This document shows, one piece after another, positions 45,204 to 56,706 of a stretch of DNA of 64,000 bases. Each line of letters opens with the position of its first letter. Position 1 is the stretch's first letter. The translations under genes and the position numbers were made by a program. Source of the DNA: Trichoderma breve (taxonomy: Eukaryota > Ascomycota > Sordariomycetes > Hypocreales > Hypocreaceae); the NCBI RefSeq assembly GCF_028502605.1, contig NC_079233.1, forward strand, positions 7,006,001 to 7,070,000, read 5' to 3'. Below the pieces are notes generated by a model. The model saw only the letters and a list, made by a program, of their open reading frames with translations, was not told where the DNA came from and searched no databases.

Positions 45204-45243
45204 TACACGGAGCGTATGGTACACGGAGCGTATGGTATACGGA
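45204..45243. repeat. Tandem 16-bp repeat, two copies plus a partial
   Basis: TACACGGAGCGTATGG at 45204-45219 and 45220-45235, followed by the partial copy TATACGGA at 45236-45243. It lies about 320 bp upstream of the decarboxylase ATG. Confidence 0.7.
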
Positions 45244-45470
45244 CCACCCTTCTGCAAGTTCGGAGGCTTCTGTAATACATGCGTGGCGAACTATTGGTGC
45301 GGTCTAGCTCGAGCATTTACAATCTAGGGAGTTGAAAAGCCGGGATAACCGCAGAAATCCATGTAGTTTGTCGCTGCCGTGTAATGCGTTAAGCTATCAG
45401 GTTTGCTCTATATAACGTGGGGGCGAGGTGCTAGCCTAGGCAGGCATCTCGCCTAGTTTTATGCCAAGGA

Positions 45471-45477
45471 TATAAAA
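45471..45477 (+). promoter_or_regulatory. TATA box of the decarboxylase gene
   Basis: TATAAAA 86 bp upstream of the ATG at 45557. The spacing fits a short 5' UTR. Confidence 0.45.
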
Positions 45478-45556
45478 GCCCAAGCACTTGGCCTATAATT
45501 TTTTATTCCTTGAGAACCAAGAAGCTTAGTATTATTACTAACACTAGGAAGGCATT

Positions 45557-47926
45557 ATGGCAGAGATTCGAATCGGAGAATACCTGTTCCGCCGCCTCAA
45601 GCAGATGGGCATTGAGACAGCCTTTGGCGTCCCAGGAGGTAATGCAGCATCAACCTATTCTCGCTCTGCCTAAAAAGCATTTCTAACAACGTGTTCCATA
45701 TAGATTATGAACTCGCACTTCTCAATTACGTAGAGCCTGCTGGCTTGAATTGGATCGGCACGCCCAATGAACTGGTTGGAGCCTATGCTGCTGATGGATA
45801 CGCCCGCCTTAGGGGCGCCGCTGCCCTAGTCACAACTTTTGGGCCTGGAGAGCTGAGCGCTCTTTGTGGGCTTGGAGGTTCTTTTTGTGAAATGGTTCCC
45901 GTTCTCCATATTGTCGGATACCCGTCGTTTGCGGCTCAAGCAAGCGGTCAAATCTTGCACCATACCCTCGGTGATAAAAGCTATGAGTGGGATTTACATT
46001 CCGATTCTGGGAGGAGCCTACTTGCTAAAATCATTGCAGTCACTATGTTCGAATGTCATCAGAGCTTTCATGCGCAACTGCTGTTTTGAAGGATCCAAGT
46101 AACGCTATTGATGAAATTGATCGAGTCTTGAATGGTAAGTTTGTATAGTCTCATCTCCGACGAGGGCCTGGGCTATAGTGTACTAAACTCATCTGCCAGC
46201 TATGATGTATCACTCTCAACCTGGCTAGTAAGTTTGAGCACCCAAAACGAAGAATACTGACTATTTCTCATCCTGACATACGTTATTAGCATTGGCATCA
46301 CTGAAGACGTTGTCAAGACATTGGTTCCCGCCTCCTCTCTAGATGCAACGATGATCCACATGGCGTTATCTTCTGGAACAGAAGATGATCGCGCTTTGAC
46401 GGCTATCATGGCTGCATTGGAGGTGTCTAAGAACCCCATAGTGATAGTCGACGGTGGTGCAGGTCGGAGTAGCTGGGCCCCTCATGCTATCGAGCTAGTT
46501 AAGTCTCTTAAATCCCTACATTTCAACACCGTCATGGGGAAGGGCATTGTTGGAGAAGACGACCCGCTATTTGCTGGCTGCTACGCCGGTGTTGGTTCGC
46601 CGCCGTCTACTAGCAAGGCTGTTGAGCAATCAGACTGCATTCTCTGGCTTGGCCACATGCCATCGGATTTTAACACGTCAGTACCTAATTAAACAAAGAG
46701 GTCATGTCACTGCTTGATACTAATGCAGTTTACAGCGGAATGTTTACGGAAGACGTCAAGTCTTCCTTGGTTATTGACTTCCAACGATTCCACATCACGG
46801 TACCATGAATTCGGTTCTATCCTAATGTCGCCAAGCTGACAATTTTTCATACAGGTCGGACAAAAGCAATTCCAAGCCAGAATGAACACTGTAAGTTACC
46901 GAGGGTGTATCAAAAGTGGGTGACTTTTAGATCTGACGACTACCAGGTTCTCCCCAGACTTTCTCGATCCATCAAATCGAGCAGTATCCTGTCTCAGAGA
47001 ACGCCACCAACGCCTGTGGAGTATTTTCCCGAAAGCCCATCGGAAGTGCCGTCATCAATAATTTCTCAAGCATGGCTTTGGCCGGTAGGTTCTTATGTTT
47101 TACATGATAGGTCGTAATGATCAAGTCGCTGACCATTGTTTCTGTTTTATGCAGCGCCTGTCCTCGTTTGTTAAGCCTGGAGACATGATCGTCGCTGAGA
47201 CTGGAACATCTCAAATTGGTGCACTTGCTACCAAGACTCCACAAGGCGTTTACTACTGGACACAGGCAGTTTGGGGCAGCATTGGCTATGCCATCGGCGC
47301 AGCTGTCGGTGCCGCGATTGCAGGCAAGGAATTGGGTCAATATCGCAGGATGATCGTTTTTACCGGTGAAGGAAGCCTGCAGCTGACAGTGCAGGCTATG
47401 TCCATCCTAAACCGCCATGGCATGGTTCCTTATGTGTAAGTTGGATTTCTGCCGAGTCGCTTTCCATTGGCATGAATGCGACATTGACTAATTTGCGTTG
47501 CAGGTTTATTCTGAACAACAATGGGTATACTTTACTCTTTAACTCAGAAGACAGTCGTAAATGCTGATCACACTTTGCTAGGTATACCGTTGAGCGTTAC
47601 TTTGAAGGATGGGATGCTGCGTACAATGATGTGCCTGAGTGGGACTATAGTGGTCTATTCAGATCTTTCGCGCCAAATCTAACTACAAATACAGTCAAAG
47701 CACGAAGCGCATCAGAACTTGACAAATTGCTTTCGGAAGAGTCATTCCAGAATACTACAATTCCACAGGTGAGGATCAACAGCCAATTTCTTCCAAGTCT
47801 ATCGCATTGTACCTTTACTTACTACGTTTTCCCTTGCAGTGCATCGACATAACCCTAGACAAGTACGACGCTCCGGCGGGACTAAGAGCTATATTTGACT
47901 TCAAGAAGAAGATGGCTGGCGCGTAA
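45557..47926 (+). CDS. Thiamine-diphosphate 2-keto-acid decarboxylase (pyruvate decarboxylase family)
   Basis: Spliced protein of 562 residues from 12 exons. Introns are 45639-45703, 45987-46039, 46135-46199, 46228-46289, 46677-46735, 46800-46854, 46891-46946, 47085-47154, 47436-47503, 47525-47581 and 47769-47839. Length equals that of fungal pyruvate decarboxylases. Catalytic landmarks are the Asp of GVPGDYELALL, the Glu of TPNELVGAYAADGYAR, the paired His of ILHHTLG, the ThDP/Mg motif GEGSLQLTV...NNNGYT, and the Glu of GYTVER. It decarboxylates pyruvate or a larger 2-keto acid (phenylpyruvate, indolepyruvate or a branched-chain keto acid). The ThDP motif starts with GEG rather than the usual GDG. 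With 11 introns, some very close, it looks like a paralogue rather than the main glycolytic gene. It lies 7 kb from a branched-chain aminotransferase, which could make its substrate. Confidence 0.9.
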
Positions 47927-48481
47927 ACTACATTTCTGGAGATAGAGCGGAAACGCAGGATTTGAACCAATGATGAGTTACCCCAGTTATAAAAACATTT
48001 TCTCAATAATATACACGGCCGAAAACACCTTGGATATCCATTTCTGTCAGGCTGGTGAGCTCCTTAAGCAATTTTCTCAAAAGCCATTAAGGTTGCAGCA
48101 TCGCAATAAGCGACGCCGGCTAGGCGGGATGGAGTGGGGCCGGTCAACTCCGGGCCTCGGTCGACATTGAAAGACCCAGAAAATCTTCGGAACGGAAGCG
48201 ACAAAAGCTGAACGCGAGCGAAACGGAGTGACCGAGTTTCGGCAGTGAATGCCGTCAGGAACCAGATTTGCTATTTGGAATAGATCAGCTAACTTTTCTA
48301 TTCGCGTGTAACTCAATTGCCAGCAATTTTGATAGTTTGCGGCTGCCTCTGTGCCGGTGGCCTATTTAAATAAGACAGCACATAACGTACTGAAGCTGAC
48401 ATTTTGCAAGACCGACTTCCATCTTTTGAACCAAGCCATAAAATTGGGGCTGCCATTATACCATCACATAGCGCAACCGGA
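47927..48481. other. Intergenic, regulator promoter
   Basis: Decarboxylase 3' flank plus promoter of the Zn2Cys6 gene. No gene seen; the TTTGAACC near 47957 is not part of a tRNA. Confidence 0.5.
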
Positions 48482-50574
48482 ATGAGTTCTTCTGAGTCTC
48501 AGCGCGCGCGCCAGCGGCGACATCATACGCGTAGCCGCAATGGTTGTCGCGAGTGCAAGCAGCGGCATATCCGGTGTGATGAAACAAAGCCATACTGGTA
48601 AGCTATTGCATCCTGCATTGACGTAGCCCTATATTGGATTAGTAGTGTCTTACCAGCTTCAACATGCAGCACCAATTGTCTAGTTCACGGACGCGATTGC
48701 CACTATGATGGTGCCGGGGTCAATATGCGCCGCGGAGGCAATTTACCAGGTGCAGACATTATGGAAGCAGACCTTTTCAACGCCTTACCAATCCCTATGC
48801 CGTTCGAATCGATGCAGCTACTACACCACGGTAAGTAACGATGGAATTTCGGCAAACGACATACGCAGTTTAGTTAATTTGCCCAGCGACTCATTTTCGT
48901 CTCTTGACCACAACTGTCGTGGCAAAAAATCCCAACTCTAGCATGTAAGGCTCTCTTGGTATCTCGTCCGCCGATTTAACTAAACAGTATCCTTTAGCGG
49001 TGGTTTGGTCATGCACAATGCGGCAACGTTTAGATCATTCCTTCTGATAGCCGGCATACATCACGTTTGGTCTGGTGGTTCGCTGCAAGCTATCGAAGAG
49101 ACGATGCTGCACCACAAACTCGAAGCAATTCGCGTCGTCAACGGCATGATTGGAGATCCCGTACTGTGTCACAGCGATGCATGTATAACCTCCATGGTTA
49201 GCTTGGCGATGGTTGAGGTTCGTTCGCTAGCCACGTAGACCTTGTGCAGTTCGCTGCTAACAGAAAGCTTAGGCCGCGCTGGGAGATACAAAGACAGCCG
49301 AAGCCCATTTGAAGGCGTTGGCTGGGCTTTTCGATGAGCGTCGTCTTGACCGAGATAAGTACAGGCTGTTTGGTTTAGTCGAGAGGATCATTCTGCTGTA
49401 AGCAAACTTATGTATCGAAACTGCGATAAAATTCCATCTAACGTGACTCTTGTTATCCCGCAGAGCTGCCAGTCTGGTCGCTGCATCAAAAGACAAAAAG
49501 GAGAATGAGCCCCATTCCTTTGTTGTCGAGCCGCGCCAGGATTCGGAGCGGCGGTATTACTACACACGACCCACGCGGCCTGTGTTCAGCGCTGTTCCGT
49601 TCCTTAGTATCCATCTATCGCCTTTCTATCACTCAACACCACCAGACATTGAAGCCTGCAATGCTGACGCTGAATGCGAAATCATTGCTACCACGTTACG
49701 GAGATTGTCTTCCCCTCCCCAGCTCGAGGATCCCGAAGGCAGTGACAAAGGACATGCATCATCACCAAATCCAAAAGAGCATGCTTGGGAAACCCTTCGA
49801 GAAGATGCAGAGGCATATGTTGGCCCTCTACTCTTCAAACCTCCTCCACTAGCCCAAAATGACAGAAGAGGCTCTGGAGACTACAGTCAGGATCCGACGC
49901 CCAGTTCAAGATCACCCTCGCAGCATGGGGCAGATGAATCTGATGATGCAGAGAGTCATTTCATCAACCTTTCCGAACAACCTTTTGTCAATCTCCCAGC
50001 TGTCATTTTTCCATCCACATCGCGGGCTTGGGCGTGCGCCGCATACCTCTATCTCCATTTGATGGTGGACCACATTCCACAACGACGCCGTAATTTCGGC
50101 AGAGCAATGAACATGGATATGCACCTACAGCGCTGGCTGATAGACACTTTACACCAAGACCTTGATCACACCCAAGACGCGATGCGAATCGGAGCACACA
50201 GCTCAGAGTTGTGGCTATGGAAGGCTATACTTGGTGCGTACGCACTGGAAAAATCTCGCAAAGAGCACTTCAGCAATGAGGGTGAGAGCGATGATGATGA
50301 GGACGAGGTATTAGCCAGGTATGCGAATAGAATGGCATTTGACAGAAGGTCAGAGGCGACTGGAGGTTCGAGTCCGTCGTCATCCACTGGTGGCCAGTTG
50401 AGCTTGCGGAGGTCATTTGTTAGGAGGATGAAGGCATGGAGCTCTGTTACTGGTGTTATTTCGTGGGAGGATGCTAGGACAGCATTACGTCGCATTGCTT
50501 GGCCCGAGAGCTTTGGTGATGATCGAGTCTTGGCTAAGTTGTGGGAAGAATGTATAGATTTAGAAGATCTATAA
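48482..50574 (+). CDS. Zn2Cys6 transcription factor (Fungal_trans_2-like)
   Basis: Spliced protein of 596 residues from six exons, with introns 48598-48669, 48831-48886, 48945-48997, 49218-49272 and 49398-49463. A basic N-terminus (RARQRRHHTRSRNGC) leads into the zinc cluster NGCRECKQRHIRCDETKPYC-TNCLVHGRDC, which is split by the first intron at its fourth Cys. The following LLHH...TTTVVAKN segment and MHNAATFRSFLLIAGIHHVW match the helical regulatory domain of the UPC2/ARCA-type Fungal_trans_2 family. A Ser/Pro/Asp-rich loop lies mid-protein. Nuclear regulator, possibly of the decarboxylase upstream or the aminotransferase-FAH group downstream; its target is not shown by the sequence. The small third exon (58 bp) is inferred from splice signals and family fit. 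Confidence 0.85.
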
Positions 50575-51184
50575 TTGCTGAAAAGTATTTCTCGAGGGAG
50601 CAAAGAGGAGAGACTGGAGCTGTGGCTAGAGTTGGCTGGAATTAGATAGCGTTATGACACATTAAATACAAACTAAGTTCATCTATTGATAGCAGATAAC
50701 TCGCTATGTTAAGAGATTTCCTTTAGAGAGATTATGCCAACAATCTATTCCAGATCCATCATTCATCCTCAACGATACAAGAAAAAATTTCTCAAAAGGC
50801 AAAAGACAGGAATAAGATGTTGCCGTTTCGTCCATGAGAATGCCAGTGATACCTACCTCACTATGTCGATCGGGCATGATCACATTACCCCCACTTCAGA
50901 ATGTTGAGGTGTGTAAAGCAATAGACAAGCCATTGGTAGTCGAAATGTTTTTTTGTCCGGAAATAGGGTAGCATTTTAACCATAGATACTTGGCAATATA
51001 GCATTATTATCTCAGAGTAAGCTCTACCAAAGGTTTTTAAGTGAGCGATAAATTTATGGACTACGACGAAGAAGAATTGAAACAACTGTGGAATACACAA
51101 CAGAGTGATATCATAATTATACTCATTGAAGCCCCTACCCCCTGATGCATCTAGGGATCCGATATACGCTGCACAACAAGATAG
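50575..51184. other. Convergent 3' intergenic region
   Basis: Spacer between the regulator and acetyltransferase gene ends. No gene seen. Confidence 0.5.
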
Positions 51185-51709
51185 CTATAGTTTCAGCTCC
51201 CATATTTCAGCTGTACCAGGCCCCTTCCAGCTCTCATGCCCATCCCCGACACGGACCAACTGAAAGCCTTCAGCCTCATACAATCGTCTTGCGCCGGTTA
51301 ACACACTTTGTGTCCAGAGCTCAATTCGTTCATATCCAGATTTCTTTGCAAACTCGATACTTTGTTTCACCAGCTTTTTACCCAATCCTATTCCTCGAGC
51401 GCGGTCTTCGACAAGAAGCAGACGAAGTTTAGCCGTCTTGGTCAATGTTGAAGTTCTATCTTCAACCAACATAATTGACCCAAGGAATTCTCCAGTATCC
51501 ATCACTTCTGCGATCCAACAACGGTCCTTGGTTTCGTCGTAATGATCAATAAAGTCGGCTGTGACACGAGCAACCAAAGCCTCGAAACGCTCATCGCAAC
51601 CATAATCTGTAGCATAGAGAAGGGCGTGCCGGTAAATAACCATGCCCATGTCACCAGGGCGGTGGGTTCGAATTCGTACTGAATCAAATTGCAGCTTATT
51701 TGGATCCAT
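51185..51709 (-). CDS. GNAT family N-acetyltransferase
   Basis: Intronless 174-residue protein starting at the ATG at 51707-51709; longer in-frame upstream codons lack a family match. It has the GNAT motif order: AEVMDTGEFLGSIMLVED, then motif A AKLRLLLVEDRARGIGLGKKLV with the Q/RxxGxG/A-type acetyl-CoA loop, then YERIELWTQSVLTGARRLYEAEGFQLV as motif B. The enzyme moves the acetyl group of acetyl-CoA to an amine; the HALLYATDYG segment resembles MarR-fused and stand-alone bacterial GNATs. Substrate unknown. Cytosolic. No operon-like partner. Confidence 0.9.
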   Translation of the reverse strand: MDPNKLQFDSVRIRTHRPGDMGMVIYRHALLYATDYGCDERFEALVARVTADFIDHYDETKDRCWIAEVMDTGEFLGSIMLVEDRTSTLTKTAKLRLLLVEDRARGIGLGKKLVKQSIEFAKKSGYERIELWTQSVLTGARRLYEAEGFQLVRVGDGHESWKGPGTAEIWELKL

Positions 51710-53015
51710 TCTGAATAAAATTCCTTTTCGAGGTAAACAATGATTAAGCGCAAATAGCCTGTAAAAAAGGGAGAGTAGGTCTTTAATAATACTCTTGCAC
51801 ACTGTACCGCAGTGTGAATCTTTCTAGAAGTATTTAAAGAGCGGCTAAAATTTCGATCCACTGTACTCCGTACTCCGGACTCCTTATAGCTTTTATTTAT
51901 CCAACCCCATTATCATTCAATTATCCTTTCTAAAATAGGAAAACGGTGGGCTTTATCAATTAACCGTTGATTTAAATTTTAGTAATCAACCATTATGGAA
52001 AACTTCACCTTACTGAAGAATAATGTTGCCCGTTAAGTCTAAGCAATAGGACATTACTATTACGCAGATTGAAAGAAATACTATTATATTAGCACTTTTA
52101 AGCCAGATCGGATTTTTTCCCTTCAGCTCTGCTTGAAGAACACCAGTTCAAGCCGCCACTTTAGCTGATGTAAATGGCCACGTCTATGACCCCAGCTACC
52201 AAACGCGGGGCTTAAGACTTTGTACGTATCTAGAAAGGTAAATTCTTTAACCATCTCTGGATAAACAGAAGCAGATTTCCGCTTTCGTAAGGATTGCATT
52301 CAAGATGCGAAACTTGTGCTATGCTACCAGCAGTAATCGCCTTTCAAACCTGAGATACTTCAAAGCTCATCTAACTCGGAGTTCGACAGTCTGACCGGAG
52401 CATTCAAACGGGTTTAGCCGATAAGTTCTTGGGGCAGAACATTTTCCTAACTTATTTATAGAACGTCCTGGAATTGGTATCCACAGAGTAGTTGGGGGCA
52501 TCCGAAAGAGTATAAATCGTTTGCATGGAAACACTTCTGCCCTATAAGAAGCCTGTTGGTCATACTAATTGTACAAATAAGAGAACCTTTTACTACTACA
52601 GCTAAGAGTGGCTGTACTTTCTCAGGCTGCCATTCTATTTTATTGTTTAAACAAATGCTGCCAATATGAAATGTGGTAGAGTGCTAAATTACTTGATTTA
52701 AAGAAGATAAGAGTACATCCGATAGCGGAACTGTAGTCTAGTCTTTGGTATTCAGTATGATTCCCCCTACATCTGTGAAGCCCGGCAATAGCCTAGTCAA
52801 CCTTTCGGAAATTGTCGGCTGGGTAAGCAAATTAAGATAGTACACATCCATTTGCCCGAAATGCACCTTTATACGAAGCACATGGCTAGCTTATTAATGA
52901 TCATGACAAATACTTCAAGTCTTCAATATATACCAATTCTTGTTGTATATAAATAATAGAGTTGTAGTCCTTGAGAAATTGTTCAATATATTTGCTACGG
53001 CGTCACAATTTGTCA
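51710..53015. other. AT-rich intergenic region
   Basis: About 1.3 kb with no ORF of note, notably AT-rich. It contains the divergent promoters of the GNAT and FAH-family genes. Confidence 0.5.
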
Positions 53016-54137
53016 ATGTCATTTACTCGTATGTAATAAACGTAAACAGATTCAATTTTAGCTAACATCTTTTCCTCTGGCAGGTCTTGTTCGATTTGTC
53101 CCCCGGGGACGCCAAGATGTTGTTCTTATTGGCGAACCTTTGGATCCTAATATTGATGTTGGTGAAGAGGTTCGCAGTGGAAATAATGTTAAAGTAAAGG
53201 TTTTCAGTGGTACTTCAGTCTTGGACTTTGGCTCTGCTACTGGAAACGTAGAATCCATCGACCGCATTCTATCTCCACTTGCTATGACTGAAGTTGGCAC
53301 TATTCGATGCATTGGACTGAATGTGAGCATAGGTTCAGATGTTCACACACTTGAACCGTTTTTAATCATTTATAGTATGCAAAACACGCAAAAGAGGCAA
53401 ATCTTGAGTTGCCATCTGTACCAGTTGTATTTCTGTACGTACCTTTTCCTTGGTTCATAGTTGCTAATGCTCACCACTCTTTCTTGCATTTATAGGAAAT
53501 CGGCAACATCTCTTGGAGATCCATGGCCAGCGTCAACAATAATACCAAAATTCTCACTCGTTGACGATACATCAGACTATGAATCCGAATTGTGCGTGGT
53601 AATTGGCAAAACAGCAAAAAACGTGCCGGAGGAAGACGCACTGTCTTATGTTTTGGGTTATACGGCGTCAAACGATATCTCGGCGCGAAAACAACAGTTT
53701 GAACAATCACAGTGGTGTTTTAGTAAGGGCTTTGATACATCATGCCCCATTGGTCCAACTATTGTTTCAACGTCTGCCATCCCGGATCCGAGTCAGCTTC
53801 ATATCCGCGGATTGAAGAATGGCAAAGTCATGCAAGATTCGCCGCTCAGGTCAGTTTACAATAGTCATATTCTTCCCTTACAAATGTTTTTTTATAATTG
53901 TCTAGGTTACTAAGTTATATGGCATTCAGTGACTTGATATTCAGTATCCCAAGGCTTGTCAGCTGGCTATCCCAGGGAACAACACTACCCGCTGGCACAC
54001 TCATTCTTACCGGAACACCCGCAGGTATTGGCATGGCAATGGAGCCGACGGAGTACCTGCATGATGGGGATGAGTTCGCTGTTAAAGTTTGGCCTCATAT
54101 TGGAAGTTTATACTCGACCATACGAATTGAGCACTGA
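53016..54137 (+). CDS. Fumarylacetoacetate hydrolase (FAH) family protein
   Basis: Spliced protein of 298 residues from five exons, with introns 53029-53083, 53323-53375, 53435-53495 and 53850-53905. Exon 1 encodes only MSFT plus one base. The catalytic C-terminal domain has the metal-binding acidic pattern DYESELCVVIGK, then GYTASNDISAR, QWCFSKGFDTSCPIGP and GTLILTGTPAGIGMAM. The family cleaves or isomerises C-C bonds in dicarboxylic or acylpyruvate compounds (fumarylacetoacetate, oxaloacetate, 2-hydroxyhepta-2,4-dienedioate). This short one-domain form is closer to acylpyruvase/oxaloacetate-type members than to true tyrosine-pathway FAH. Cytosolic or mitochondrial; no clear signal. The branched-chain aminotransferase follows on the same strand. 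Confidence 0.9.
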
Positions 54138-55078
54138 ACTATTATAAATTAATTAAATGATGCAATAGCTTTGCAAGAACCGTCTCAGTTATTACGGATT
54201 CTTTTGCTTGCAAATAGAAGTGATATGCATTACAAGATAATTTAAATGAACTCCCAATTACAATTGTAACCGTGTTGAGAGATTTCCTCTTATCTGAATA
54301 ATTTCACACTTCGGCTATGTCATATATTGCGCCATATAATCCACTACCGTCAACGCCGTATCATTTTTTCACTGCCCCTAGTTACTGCGAAGATGAGCGG
54401 GCAGCGGGAACACAAACGAGCAACCTACCCAAAAACAATAGTGCCGCAAGTTTTCCATAAGACTAATAACGTTTTCCACCTAAAATCAGATACCTCCAGT
54501 TATTTACACGCCGATATCGGGTGTTACATGTCAACCCCTCGATAGCGGATCAGATTTTCCGTATTATAAGCCACCTACATAACAAAAAGGGAAGCTAGCG
54601 ATTGGTAAGCATCTTTAAGAGGAATAGATCATCGATCGAGCCTAATCTTCTTGATACATGACATAATATTAATTACCTCATAATGCTTTACTCGGACAGA
54701 AGGATCATCGCCTAGACGCGGATTTGGGTTCAGGTGTCAGAAGGGCGCGCCCAGCGGATGTGCTACAAATGATGTTGACGCTAAAACTATTCGATATTGG
54801 TCTATCTTGGTTGTAACATGAGTAATTGGCATGTTTTCTTCTCTTCCTATGCATGCCCGTTACGGACTGCTTAGATGAGCCGTTCGTCGAAAGCCATCTG
54901 AGCGCACCTTGGTGGTGGATGGTTATGGGGCTGGTTGCGTGATTCCCTATGTAAATGGCAATACTCCCTGGATATTATCGGCTCTAATTGCTATGATGAT
55001 GGAAACAAATATTTTCCAGATATTTAAGATAGATAATACTGCCCCTCTCTCCAAGTAGGCATATCAATTTTGTTCTTC
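54138..55078. other. Intergenic, aminotransferase promoter
   Basis: FAH-family 3' flank and BCAT promoter. No gene seen. Confidence 0.5.
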
Positions 55079-56352
55079 ATGAGTCAAAGAAACCCATTAC
55101 ATCGAATGGCATCTCTAGCGAACGACGATGGGCTCGAATGGCCAAAGTTGCATAACAATGGCACCGAGGCGGCTGCAATAATAAATACGCCAATCAAACC
55201 TTTGGATAATTTACAAACAAATTGCACAGAGCACATGCTTATCTGGCAGTGGGACGAATCTACAGGTTGGCAGGCTCCCGAAATCCGACCATACGGACCA
55301 CTTCCTATAATGCCCAATGCCAGCGTTCTTCAATACGCAACAGAATGTTTTGAGGGCATTAAAATCTACCGAGGGCATGACGACCGGCTACGAGTTTTCC
55401 GATTGCAGCTCAATTGTGAGAGGATGCGCAAGTCATCTCTTCGTGTGGGATTACCTGAGTTTGATACAACTCAGTTCGAATCTCTTTTGATGCAATTTGC
55501 TGCCCTTGAGGCTGAGAAATGGCTTCCTAGCGGCAAAACCGGTCAAACGTTATATCTACGTCCAACTCATATCGGGTTGACGGCGGCCCTAGGTGTTCAA
55601 AAACCTCGACAGTCTTTGCTGTATGCCATTGCTACTTTGCTTCCAGGTTTCACCACCAAGGGGAATGGTATGAGATTGCTCACCTCCCCAGCCGAAGCTG
55701 TTCGGGCTTGGCCGGGTGGCTTTGGGAATCGAAAGCTTGGGGGAAATTATGGGCCTACACTACCGGCACACGATGCAGCTCTTCAGAGAGGTTTCGATCA
55801 AATACTTTGGCTTTTCGGCCCAGAGGGATTTGTCACTGAGGCCGGCGCAAGTAACTTTTTTGTCGTATGGAAGACGAAAAGTGGCGATGTTGAGCTCGTC
55901 ACTGCAGGCCTAGACAATGGCACAATTCTGGAGGGTGTTACCCGTTACAGCGTTTTGGATCTCGTGCGATCTAATCGTAACAAACCTTCAGCGTGGTATC
56001 ATCGGGGTCACACGCTGCCTCCTTTGACAGCCACTGAAAGAGACTTCACCATAGATGAGGTACAAGATGCTGTGAAAGAAGGTCGGCTGATCGAAGCATT
56101 CGCAGCAGGAACTGCGGTAAGTTCATGTCAAGATGTAACCCCAGATTAAGACAACGATGCAGATAGCTAATTGGATGACCATAGTATTTTATTGCATCTG
56201 CTGAGGCAATACATCATCGAGGAAAGGATATACCGATCCCGCTTCCAACAGCAGAATCCGCATCATATGCTCAACTGATCAAAGAATGGCTATCGGATAT
56301 CGTTTTCGGCGTAGAAAGCCCTCATAAATGGACGAAAGAAATTTCTCTGTAA
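55079..56352 (+). CDS. Branched-chain amino-acid aminotransferase (class IV)
   Basis: Spliced protein of 401 residues with one intron (56117-56184). It has the fold-type-IV PLP pattern: HMLIWQWDESTGWQAPEIRPYGPL, LQYATECFEGIKIYRG, LYLRPTHIG, and NRKLGGNYGPTLPAH with Schiff-base Lys219, then TEAGASNFFVVWK, LDNGTILEGVTR and EAFAAGTA followed by spliced YFIASAEAIHHRGKDIPIP. The enzyme interconverts Leu/Ile/Val and their 2-keto acids. The first ATG (55079) gives a short N-terminus with little sign of a mitochondrial signal; a second Met is at 55106. As an extra paralogue in an accessory region it may feed keto acids or amino acids to local metabolism, perhaps with the 2-keto-acid decarboxylase at 45.6-47.9 kb. 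Confidence 0.92.
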
Positions 56353-56706
56353 TGAGTTATTGTGACAACCCAGCTATGGTCGTATCGCAAAGGCAGCTGC
56401 CAGGGCTAACTAAAAAAAACCACTTGACGTACGTTAAATTGTTCATAGTGGTTCAGATAGTTGTAAATCTATAGTCTAAATGGTTGAAACGCAGCTTCTC
56501 CATATAAGATGAACGAATTAGCTTCCTTTCCGCTACGGCACTCATTAATACAGACGTTGACTAGGCGAGATATATTTCCAACACTACTACTAGATAATTT
56601 CACAGTAGTCTAACTAGGAGAGCTAAATTTCATTACATCACTTGGAATTTTCTAGCAGTAGGGTATTTAGGTAAGATACATTTGATCTTACAGTACACTA
56701 ATCAAC
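56353..56706. other. Convergent 3' intergenic region
   Basis: AT-rich spacer between the aminotransferase and the repeat-protein gene ends. Nothing else seen. Confidence 0.5.

Larger units (their letters stand above)
44390..45556. other. Intergenic with decarboxylase promoter
   Basis: AT-rich stretch including the likely promoter of the keto-acid decarboxylase, a tandem 16-bp repeat (45204-45243) and two TATA-like sites (near 45410 and 45471). No gene seen. Confidence 0.5.

Noticed and set aside
45557..47926. Decarboxylase broken into many frames, possible pseudogene
   Set aside because: Eleven introns with correct signals join all pieces into 562 residues with every catalytic motif except the GEG change.
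47940..48010. Possible tRNA on the minus strand (GGTTCAAATCC)
   Set aside because: The flanking bases do not pair into a T-arm and no acceptor or anticodon stem can be built.
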